Assembly: GCA_949775045.1 (NCBI GenBank)
Contig: OX459104.1
Location: 15,488,476 to 15,552,475, forward strand
From: Metridium senile
Lineage: Eukaryota; Cnidaria; Anthozoa; Actiniaria; Metridiidae
DNA length: 64,000 nucleotides
Direction: 5' to 3'
In this document: piece after piece, positions 43,601 through 54,900 of the stretch
Position numbering within the stretch: position 1 is the stretch's first letter
Layout of the letters: every line of letters starts with the position of its first letter
Program-made: the position numbers and the translations under genes
The notes under the pieces: generated by a model
Databases searched by the model: none
What the model was told of the DNA's origin: nothing
Seen by the model: the letters and a program-made list of their open reading frames with translations, nothing else

Positions 43601-44162
43601 ATATAAAGTGGGAAAAGTGACGAAAAAATTATAAAGTGATAGAAAATGTAAGAGATAGATGTAGCAAGAGATGTAGGATAGAAAATGTATTTCCATGAAT
43701 TGTTTTTTGATTTTTTTCGTTCTTAGTTTATATATGAACTTCTTTAATTTGTCAGTCATTTGAACTCGATTACCGAGAAGGTTAGATAGTTTTGTCTATT
43801 AGATGAAGTTCATGTGAGTTTTTTTGAATTATCTATAAATCATATTTACTTGAACTCATTATTTATGTAAGAATATGATAGCAAAGTCATGAATTAAAAC
43901 GATTTTTTCGTCTCAACAACGTTTCGTCTTTCTTTGTTTTTTCTCTTTCAAAATTCGGTTAGTTTTCTTTGTAGTTACCGTACTACAGAGAAGCGTGGTT
44001 TATACTCTGATAAACCACTTTTTTTTTTAACGGCCAATCTTATTATTCATTCAAAATATTTCCCCGTTTCCGATTTGTAGATTTTGCCCAGTTATTTTTT
44101 CATAACCTGCTACTGACCAAATTTGATTAAATGAAGTCAATCGTCCGATAACTGAAAACATA

Positions 44163-44456
44163 TTGGACGACTTACAGCACACCATGGATAATAAAAACAT
44201 TTATTATCCATGGGCACACACATTTAGCGAGAAAATAGCTGCCTCCAATTCAGGACGGTTTCCCTCATTGAGCGAGAAAGAAATATGCGCAATATTGCAA
44301 GGAAAATATAGCAAAAAAAAAGCTATTGTTCCGTCAATATTTAGAGGAAAAAATATTGATTTTAGTCAGTTTCGATGTATTAGTATCATTGAAGAAGCGC
44401 CGTTTAAACTAGGATATATATATATATATATAACTGGAGCCGTAAAAATATTTTGA
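44163..44456 (+). other. Open frame of unknown nature
   Basis: 97 codons, no recognised motif. The segment AASNSGRFPSLSEKEICAIL looks protein-like, but the end runs into a (TA)n tract. It could be a piece of a degraded transposon gene. No ribosomal or promoter evidence can be seen. Confidence 0.2.
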
Positions 44457-44470
44457 ATGAATAATAAAAG

Positions 44471-44600
44471 AGGGTCCTGAATGGGGTAAATTGGGAATTT
44501 TTGAAGGCTGGGAATTGGGATTTCTCGATTGGGATTGGGATTTAACCATTGGGATTGGCCGGAATAAAAACTGGGATTGGGATTGAAATGTGGTCCCTCT
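44471..44600 (+). repeat. G-rich GGGATT repeat
   Basis: Starts AGGGTCCTGAATGGGGTAAA and continues as imperfect ATTGGGATTGGG words. The same sequence begins at 63899 and runs off the window end, so this is a dispersed family. Runs of GGG at regular spacing could form G-quadruplexes. Confidence 0.75.
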
Positions 44601-44868
44601 ATTCTCAAGTCTCTGTCTTCAGGTACCGTTTTATTTTTAAGTGATTGCTTACGATATCTGCAACACATTTTGCTTCAATTCCTTCTCTCACATCAATGAA
44701 TGCTTCAGGGATCTTGAAAGACGGGGCATAGCTAAATAACTTTGGAAGTTCAACATCGACTTGATTTTTGACACAAACGGTGTGCACTCGTTTGATATTA
44801 GCATCGTAATAATGTTATGTTCTAATTGTCGCTTCCCTTCTATTTTCCTTTTTCTTTCTTTTCTCTAA

Positions 44869-45159
44869 GTGAAAGAAGTGAAAGAAAGCAAGAAAAGAAA
44901 GCAAGAAAAACAAATAACTAAAGACAAAGAATACTGTGATTATGAATGGGAGCAGCTTGTGCAAAATGTAAATGAACTAAAAAAACTAAGAGTAACAGAG
45001 CTTGAAAAGCATTTACACCACCATAGTCTTAATGATCATGCGAAGAAGCGAAAAGGAGAGAAAGTGCTTGTCATTCAAAACCATACACATGTTCTGGAAC
45101 TGCAGCACACCGTACTTCGCACACAATATTATACATATATTTTTGTTTTTTATTTATGA
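44869..45159 (+). other. Possible exon with a SAP-like segment
   Basis: An open frame follows an AG (TCTCTAAG) and starts with a Lys/Glu-rich stretch. It then reads YEWEQLVQNVNELKKLRVTE and LEKHLHHHSL, with KKRKGEKVLVIQ, which fits the spacing of a SAP-type helix-turn-helix. Similar segments occur, as I remember them, in transposon-linked cnidarian proteins. The end (after about 45120) looks non-coding. No partner exons are found, so it may be a relic. Confidence 0.3.
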
Positions 45160-46116
45160 GAAGGAGCGGAGATGAGGGAGTAGGGGGGTTCATGTCGATG
45201 AACAATGAACAAGAGGGAAGGGTAACTTGAAAAAATTGTACCTAACTAAGTGTGGCTATAACGATCAATCATTCAACAACTTTATTGTAGTCTCAAACCG
45301 TCTAGCTTTACATATGGGTAATACTAATAGGGGAGACGATGCCACGAATACAATCAATTGGATGACTGATCAGAACTTGAAAAAGGTAGTCGAGTCTTGA
45401 AAACCGCCCTACTTGTACCTATGAAACGTCCAGTTCGTCTACTCGATCCTTCATTATAGATATAGAGATATAGGAGCTGCATTAGGCAAAGTTCATTCAT
45501 CAACCATTTTGCTTTAAATTAGTTCCTAGTCTCCTGCATCACAAATATTCGTTGCTCGTTTCCCCGCCATCTACATGCATATCTAGCCCTTGCTATAATT
45601 GGAGTAATTTTCGATTGTCATTCAATCAAAGCCTACTTAATTGTCGGTAGACAAATTTCTCTAGCACGCCAATTGCGCTATAAGCTGCAATCATGATCTA
45701 AGAAGATTGGGGCATTTTTATGACCGCTTTTGATTGAAGTCAGCCCCCTCTCTTCAAAGCAATATTGATTGGCCTTTCTCATCATGAGAACTATTTCACA
45801 TTCCAAAAAAATTCAACATTGATTCGAAAAGGAGAGGGGGACGTATTTTTTTTTATAGAAGTTATCTTGAAGTAAATACTGGGTAATGTCCAAGGTATTT
45901 TGCAGGAGGTGGTCGTACTAAGCCTGAATAGCTCTATCCACTGCTGGATTTATCCCAATCTAACAGATAAGACCTATGCAAACTCAATGCACTGGATAAC
46001 TCTTATCTAGTATAACTTCGTACAACTGGCCTTAGATAATCATCAGTAAGGGTATATCACGTGATCAACCCTTATATCACCTAAGTTCTTAAACTTATTG
46101 CCTGTGAAAATAGCTT

Positions 46117-49100
46117 TTACAGGACTGTTTCAGCTGAAACGTCAATTTGTGAATCACTGTCATCGACAGGTATTAAATACCCATCACCCCCTTCGTTTAT
46201 CTCCATATTCATCAACTCCAAGTATGGCGTATCCCGTGTCATTAGCATCTCGATGGTCTGGATGACGTGACTGAACGATGGGCGGTCCTGCGCATGCTCT
46301 TGCCAGCAGTCATTCATTATTTGGTATCTAAAAATAGATGATAAAAAACAGTTTTGGCTGCAGCATTATGAAAAGGAATAGTTTATTCTCTCTGGGGTAA
46401 ACGGGTAAAAATATCGGCTATGCAAGTCATATCTCTTAGAGGCGAAAGTAAGGGGCTGCGCAATAATTATCAGGAGAGTAATCTCAGAGTAATCTCCCCC
46501 CAATCTCTCAGAAGCTGACAAAGCGCCGTCTCCAGTTTGCCGGCCACTGCCAACGAGCTAATGACGAGATTATTCAATCACTCCTCCTGTGGAAACCACG
46601 CGGCCACGTCCATTCAAGGAAAATGCCATTTCCAGACGTTATAGCAAGGGACTCAGGAAGTGATAGGGCGGATGCCATTGCTTTGTTGGAGAGGCTGCGC
46701 TGGCCATCCAATAACTTTTGTCATAAATTATTGACTGACAGATTGACTGGGCCCAACATCATCTTATTGTTGTTAATTTGTTGAGTTTTCAGTTTCAAAT
46801 TAAAGTTAGGTGTTACCCCCCCCCCCCCCCTCCTTCACTGATCCATTTTGGACGTTGCCCCCCCCCCCTCTTTCAAGACATAAGTTTAGATTATGCTCCC
46901 CCTCTGGATTCTCAACACCACCACCCCCCCCCCCCCCCCCCCCCCCCCCCATCCCTCCTGATAATTATTGCGCAGTCCCTTAGCACTATGGTATATTCTA
47001 GGGTAATAAAATCAACATTCAATACTGCTTGATAATTCTAGGGTATCCAATCAAAAAAGTCCATCACCTTACATCGTATTATGCAGCATCTTTTAAGGCC
47101 GATTTACACGATACGATTTTGACCTACGACTGTAGTATACGATTTGCCTACAAATTGTAGTATACAATTCATATACGCCTTTGCTAAAATCTTGAGTGAT
47201 TCGAAGAAATACTAGATCCAGTCCTAATATGGGACAAATCACGTCATTTTCATTGATCCTTGGTTCAAAATCCTACTACAAGTTGTAGGTCGCGTGCGTC
47301 AGTCGTAGGCAAGTCGTAGGGGCATTTACACGGCACGACTTGGAGCTCATTTGAGTCGTCTACTACAAGTCGCACACGACAATCGTATCGTGTAAATCGG
47401 CCTTTAGAGGTTAAAAATCGTTCGTGCCACGACATTGATAAAGAACTTTCGAGGTTGGGTTTTTTTTGGACATTTCGGTAACCGACAATTTTACCCTTTA
47501 TTACAACAAAACCTCCCTCCTACCAACTCCCCCCCCCCCCCCCTCCAGCTCCCCCAACACCACCACTACCAAGATCTAACGTGACCTTTTAAATACATAT
47601 TTGATGTGACTTACACGTCATCAGGGCAAAGATCAGGTTTCTCCATCCTGTGTCCTTTCTTAAGCATGGCCAAAAGTCGCTGGTTACAGACAGTACGGTA
47701 CGGTAGCTTTCCTATTAAACAAATTGAATAAGTTTTAACATTATGCAGGAATTTTAAGACCGTCTGTATCAGTTTTCTTTGTCAATTGAAGAGCTATATA
47801 TATAACGGTTCAAAAGCTAGGGCAAGAGTAAATTCAGCCCTGCTCTCCCCTGTTAATATCAAAGCCGTTTCCAAGTTTGCTATTGGAGCACTACAATAAA
47901 CAATCAAATTGTGGCGTGGCTAGCTTTTAAAATATTTGAAAACAGTATTGGTGATTACAGCTTACCCATTGAGTAGATCTCCCAAAGGACAACACCATAC
48001 GACCATCTGTTAAAAGACAAGTAGGGTGCAAATGATAAATTCATTTTAAATAAAGATTAACGCACTAACTTTATTTTCATTTGCATTTGTATTTATACTA
48101 AATAAACCCGTGAAAAAGAATAAAACACTAGAACCATGAAATAAAAACAAAATAGTTACTAACTAAGTTTCTATTTAGTGACTTTTGATTTTGTTTCATG
48201 GCTCTAGTGTTTTCGCTCTAATTGTCCTAATTAGCTGACTGTTTAGTGCAATTGTATGATAATTTGATATTATTTGTTGTTTTTTTAATACTAATTAGTA
48301 CTATTTGTTTCACATGTATATTATTAGCACTTAATTGATAAATTAAGAAGGATCCAGAACAATAAAACTTAACATAAAAGAAGGTTATTAGTAGTACACT
48401 CACACATCACTTTTACTGGTAAATATCTGGTCATCGATGGCTTCTGGTGACATCCATTTTAAAGGCAGTTTGTGAAGTCCCTGTGCCTGGTACACTTGAT
48501 CAGCGTATCTCAACTGACGAGAAAGTCCAAAGTCAGCCACTTTGACAACACGGTTATCAGCGACGAGAATGTTACGAGCAGCTAGATCACGATGAACGAT
48601 TCCTTTTGACGACAAGTATTCCTAAATCAAAGAAATGCCATATCAGCAGTTGGAAGAAAGGTTTCGTTTAGCGCTTAACTTCTGGATGGGTTTGGGAAGG
48701 GGGGATGGCTGGGGGTTGGGGGTTTTGGGGACTCAGGTATTAAGGTATCGCTGATATGCCAGTCGAGAAATATTTATTAGATATAGACATTTTAACCGTT
48801 CTCGTCCAAAACCTCATTCTCTCGATGGCGTGTGATCAGTATTCTTTAAAATTTGACTACAGCTTGCGGTACTGTATGTACACATTATCAAACAATTGAA
48901 ACACTTCAAAATTCCACTGGCTGTAGTGAAATTAATAAAAAATATATTGCACGCTATCGATGCTGAGGTTGTTCGATGAGAACCGTGGAAAGGTGTATTA
49001 CTGTATGTTCTTTTAAAAGTAATACGGAGGAGTTTTAGCTTATGATAGTCGGTTATAATATGTATACGAACATCGGTGGGATCTTCCTTTTCGAATATCA

Positions 49101-51944
49101 TAAAAGATACCAAAAAGATATAGAAGTCCAATTGTAATATAATAAAATATACCAAATCGCTGTTTGTTACCCCTAAGAGATACGACGAGCACACACGAGA
49201 CTTTTAACAATTGCAATGTAACACCCTTACCATCCCCTGAGCAATTTGCCACGAGATTGACATGAACTCGTCCAAAAAACTTTGACAATTTTCTTGTTTG
49301 GTATCTTCGTCACCTCTATCTGGTATTGAATTTGACCCTGTTTTAGGGGGTGCTTGTAGTAAATAAGTCTGAAAATATACAATTTTATAAATTCATCAAT
49401 GTTCTATGAATAGTTTACAAATATGTTTATAAATAAAAAATAGTTTATAAATCTGTAAAAACCAAATCAATTTCTTGTTGTATTTTGACGTTTGTTCTTA
49501 TTTTAGCCGAACTTTGAACACAATAGAATTAAAAAAGTAACTATTATACTTTTTTAAAGATGTATTCACATATTTATGAATGGAAACTAGCGAGTAAACT
49601 AGTATAGTCTGCGTCGGTGTTTGATATAAATGATAGATAATATAATGAAATTTGTAACACCGTAAAAAATGTTGCCTTAACTTTACTGACGTTTCGAGCT
49701 TTAGCCCTTCGTCGGAGTAAGAGACTGAGTTTAAATAAGAAGCGGGAAAAGTCATGAAACCATCAAAAGGCGATAGAAAATGAAGGAGGAGTTAAAGAAC
49801 AATGGCAAAATTAATTCAATTACTAGATCATATCGTTACATCGACGATTGTATTGGTGCTACATGCTGCTCTCGTACTGAACTTGACACATTTGTCGATT
49901 TTGTTAACTCATTCCACCCTTCTGTCGAGTTTACTTGTGAGATCAGTGACTCTTCTGTCGCGTTCCTTGATATTCTTGTTAGCATCTCTAGTAATGGTCT
50001 CGCCACCAGCGTTCATTACAAGCCCACCGACTCTCATAGCTATTTACTTTATTCTTCTTCTCATCCTAAACACACTCTTGACGCTATTCCTTATTCTCAA
50101 TTTCTTCGTTTACGCCGTCTTTATAGTGATGATGTTGATTTTTTTAACCAGTGTGAGCTCATGCGTACTTTCTTTATTCAACGTAATTATCCTGATGAAG
50201 TTGTTTCTTGGCTCTTACTAAAGTTTCTAATGTCAGCCGTGTATTCGCCCTTACTCCTAACGTACGCGCCACTATATATAGCTAACAATCGTACTTCTTT
50301 CACTCTAAAGCCTGGTTCACACTGGCGACATAAGCATAAGCATAAGCAACATACGCAGACTCAGTTGGTCTTTGCTCATTAGCCGCACTTGTCTTTTCTC
50401 ACACCTAGTCGAGAACTGCTTCACTGAGTCTGCGTATGTTGCTTATGCTTATGCTTATGTCGCTAGTGTGAGCCAGGTTTAACTTACCATCCACTCAATA
50501 ACAATTAATGTTAAGCCTCGTTAATCGTAATTTTAATTTGCTTACTTCTGACCCTGATACACCTAACATTTTCAATAAACGTCCTCTCTTCTCCTTCAAG
50601 CGTGATCGTAACATTCGTAATTTTCTTGTCAAGGGCGTTTTGCCTAACGACAAAGATCCTGGCACTTTCCGTTGTTCTCGTAAGCGTTGTAATACTTGTC
50701 CCCATATTTGTTTCACGTACATCTATTACTGGCCCTAAATCTTCGCATCGCATTAGTGGCCATTTTACTTGTGTTACCCCTAATGTTATTTATTGTATTC
50801 AATGTACTTTATGTAACCAGATTTATGTCGGTGAAACTGGTAGACGTCTTGGTGATCGTATCCGCGATCACGTTCGTGATATAGGGACGAACGATAATAC
50901 TAAGCCAGTCTCCCGCCATTTTAATTCTGCTAATCATAACATTAATCACATGACAGCTTTTGGTTTATGTCGTACTACTGGAACCATAGTTAATAGAGGG
51001 GACCCCTCTATTAACTATGCTGGAACTAACAATAACCGTAAATCTAAAGAAATGCGACTAATGTATTCCTTAGGTACACAGCAACCTTTCAGCATAAATG
51101 AACGATTCGCATTCAATTAATTTTTCCATTGTTCTTTAACTCCTCCTATATTTTATATCGCCTTTTGATTGGTTCATCACTTTTCCAGCTTCTTATTTAA
51201 ACTCAGTGTCTGTCTTAGTCTAACTCTTTTACTCCGACGAAGGGCTAAAGCTCGAAACGTCAGTAAAGTTAAGTCAACATTTTTTACGGTGTTACAAATT
51301 TCATTATATTACCTATCACATATTTATGAGTTACTTTGTATTTTATAAATATGAATTGAAGAGCATACGAACGACAAGAAAGAAGAAACATTGATTTAAC
51401 GCCTAAAGGATAGAATATATGTGAGCTGAATAATTACCGTCTTGCGCTTTCCTCTTAGTAGTTGGAGCAAATCACCGTGTTGTGCCAGCTCTACGACTAA
51501 AAACACTTGTTCTTCTTTCGTGCAACAGGCAACCATACTAATGATGTTTCTATGGCAACCAACAACTTTCATGAACTCGATCTCGCGAAGAAATTCATTT
51601 TTTTGTTCAGCGGTTGCACCATCTGCAAGAGAAGATTACGATTCAAAATGGTGGATAATGATATGCGCACGCTCCGTCTAAACTTCTAATGCCGATTTAT
51701 AATTTTAATCGAAGTTTAAAATAGAGAAAATATTAACACCTCCCTACCGTGCAATGTTTTCACAGCTACGGTATCTTGTTTATACTTCATCAGTTTTTGT
51801 TTTCTTTTACCAGTGTCATCAGATTCTATTAATCTTTTATACATTCGTCCTTTCCAAACTTTACCAAATGCTCCCTTACCAAGCTCCTCCAGTAGCTCTA
51901 ATTGGCTAGGCGCAATCTCCCATGGTTCATTAATTTTGTTCGAT
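46117..51944 (-). CDS. RTK-C kinase-encoding exons 4-10
   Basis: Seven exons identical in length to those of RTK-A and RTK-B except the last, which has one extra codon (tail ends [12 protein letters not shown]). The insert exon (49368-49231) is more diverged: [15 protein letters not shown] then [11 protein letters not shown]. Confidence 0.87.
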
Positions 51945-54900
51945 CTGTTCGTAAAATATAAAATAAATACTTTTGAATCACTTCAAATAAATACAGCCAA
52001 TCAGAATGCTTGAAAGCCGTGGTATATTCAAGTCTCTCTTCCCAAGAGACATTGCAGGTTCTCTTTATTGTATATTATGTGGGATAAGATAGTTATATAA
52101 TGTTTTTGCATTACATACCGTGAATATCCTATGCACTAATTACTTGTGTTTTATTTACATACACACTCGGCATGGCCTGCTTCGATTTGCTATGGGTCAT
52201 GCCAAATACAAACAGTCCGGTACATAACCATTTTTGGTGACATGACTAATTAACAAGATGGCGGCCCTAGACCTCATTCGAGTCCCTCTCTATTTCGAGC
52301 CTTTTTTACAAGAAAATGTCCCTTTCCCATAATTCTTTGCCCACTAAAACATTGCTGTGACATAAAGGAAGTCATATGTATGATAAAAATTGTAAAGCGA
52401 TCGAGTATTCGAGTGTTCTAACTGCATTTTAAGGCTTTCTCCTTCGTTTATTCGTCAGATTTTGCTAAGAAAATCGCAATTTGTAGAAAATTTCCCCACA
52501 AAGTTTCCAATTTTCCCTAGCTAGAGGCAAAGTTTAGTAGTTTTGACTTCGTGTGACGCTGGTTTTGCGTGGGTGCAAACGATATTCGGTGGGTGCAAGG
52601 ACTATTATAGTTGCGTTGCTATATATGTTGGCGGTTCGGGATGGCGTGAGGGATATAACGTGGCACAGTACACACCAGATATGTCAGATAAAGATGCGAT
52701 GAATGCATGCTCCAAAGCTGGGAAGACATGTCGGAGCACTTCAGAACTCAACAAATGACCAGCAAATCCACACATAAAGCTGGGCAGCAAATAGGCCGCG
52801 TACAGTACTTTTTGAGTACTGTATTTAAAGAATTAATTACCACTGGATGCGCTCAAGAAATCTATGGGTAAATACATTTCTTGTTGTTTGAAAATTGAAA
52901 CATTTATTGTTTGATTATGTTAAATTAAAACCCACATATGAAGTCAAATACGAATGCTTATGTCGAGCAAAGCAACAAATTCAATCATTAAATGGTAAAT
53001 AACCGCTCATTATGCTCCTAATGACAATTTCTTTAACTTTCTAACTTTATTAGGACTATCACTGGCAATCCGCAACCATATCGAAGCGGCCTCATGTGCC
53101 CGTTCACCAACGGTGGCAACAATCTCACCAAGAAGGCGGAGGGACGGTAATTCTATGTGAGTGGAAGTTAGTCTGCTGCGCTCAAAAATTAACTCACATC
53201 TTGCAGAATGTCCACAAAGGAATTTGAAAATTCGAGGGAGGATATCAAATGACTGTGCGACCAGAAGATGTTCACTGAACGCATCCGGTATACAACTTAT
53301 AAACAAACATTTGATCAAACATTTGAAATAAACTAGTATGGATAATAAAATTAATGTTGTACGTACAAATTGTTTACTGTAGTATTGATTTTACTCTCGC
53401 ATTTATCTTTCTACTCTAAGCTAGCTTTCTATCAAATTATAACATTGATGAGATCATGTGAAATAATATCCCCTGGTATTGATTGACATTTACCATGAAA
53501 TCCAATTGAACTTCTCTGTGATTGGTCAAGACTAGTGTTTACAAAATATCACCAGAAATGGTTATGTACCGGACTGACAAATGTTGATGCTTAGGCTACA
53601 CAATGAAAACCTTGCCTTACAAAAAGGGTTGTGCTTAATAGAAAATGATCTAACATGTGCTATCGAAGCTTGGGCTGTAAAATGAAGAACTTGCCTTACC
53701 ACAGGCTTTGTTAAATAGAAAACGACAGTATCACGTGCTATTGACGCTTACGCTACACAATAAAGAACTAGAAATTGGCAAACAGTATTCCAACGTACTT
53801 ATTACCTGTATTTGTGACGTTTCTTTCTTATGTAGACACACAGCAAAATCAAGAGAACAATTAGACCTAGCAAACCAAAGCCAAGTCCAAATTCCAAATC
53901 AGTACTTAAAGAAACTTCTGTACTTGTTGGTGAGCTGTTTGTTGCTGGATCGATTGGTGGCGTTATAGTTTTTGTATTCGAAAAAACTGCAGTTACTTCT
54001 GTACTTGTTTGTGAACTTTTTGTTGCTGGATCGATTGGTGGTGTAATAGTTCTTGTACTGGGAAGTTTTGTCCCTGGTGTCGTTGGTAGAGCTGGAAAAG
54101 GAGGTACGATATTAAAATTATATTGGTAAAACAATGTTTCTCCTAAACAAAGTTTTCGTTCGCGCTTATTCATATATTTAAGAAATGGTTCATAGGTAGC
54201 GTGCGTCCATCGTTTTTTTATAAAATATTTGATATAAATCGCGCGCTCTGATTGGCTGAGAAGCGTTCTCTATAACTCAACAGTGCACGGAGCGTCGATT
54301 CGTTTGATTTTAACTACTGAATATTTTATAAAAGAAATAAAAAACTCGGCAAAAGTGCTCTATCGAGTCATAGAGCACTTGGGAATTTTAAGAAGACTTG
54401 AGAAGCGCTGAGAAGCACGTGCACTCCGCTACGCGTCGTGCTTCTCATAACGCTTCTCTCGTCTTCTTAAAATTCCCGCGTGCTCTATAGCTCAACAGAG
54501 CACGCTGCCTCGTTTTCTATTGAAGAAATAGAAAACGAGGCAGCGTGCTCTGTTGAGTTATAGAGCACGCGGGGATTTTAAGAAGATGAGAGAAGCGTTA
54601 GGAGAAGCACGACGCGTAGCGGAGTGCTTCTCAGCGCTTCTCGAGTCTTCTTAAAATTCCCAAGTGCTCTATAACTCGATAGAGTACTGCTGCCGAGTTT
54701 TCTATTTCTTTTATAAAATATTCAGTAGTTTAAATCAAACAAATCGACGCTCCGTGCACTGTTGAGTTATAGAGAACGCTTCTCAGCCAATCAGAGCGCG
54801 CGATTTAAATCAAATATTTTATAATCCTTCAATGGATGCACGCGGGAGGTTGCTAAGCACGAAAGAAGCGTAATGAATTGCACGACGCGAAGCGGAGTGC

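Larger units (their letters stand above)
41901..46116. other. RTK-B to RTK-C tail-to-tail intergenic region
   Basis: The two genes converge here. No host gene is called. It contains Penelope-type terminal modules, an AAT microsatellite with a LINE-type tail, a tRNA-derived SINE, a palindrome, a possible exon with a SAP-like helix pair, a G-rich repeat, and the 3' flank of RTK-C (45500-46110), which is the inverted homolog of the RTK-A 3' flank. Confidence 0.6.
49580..51315 (+). mobile_element. Penelope-like retroelement with inverted arms
   Basis: Flanked by a perfect 14-bp duplication TCACATATTTATGA (49566-49579 and 51316-51329). The left about 200 bp (to about 49818) is the inverted copy of the right end (51113-51315). 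The unique part codes, in frame with the arm, for an RT segment with YRYIDD and later a GIY-YIG-type endonuclease with [15 protein letters not shown]. The RT upstream of YIDD is missing, so the copy is 5'-truncated and joined to an inverted terminal copy, as known for Penelope insertions. It lies in an RTK-C intron, antisense to the gene. Confidence 0.85.

Noticed and set aside
46778..47032. Pro-rich frame of 84 aa
   Set aside because: Made of poly-C runs; no protein-like composition outside them.
49802..50221. Hydrophobic 139-aa frame resembling a membrane protein
   Set aside because: Alternate frame of the Penelope-like RT; hydrophobicity comes from T-rich codons.
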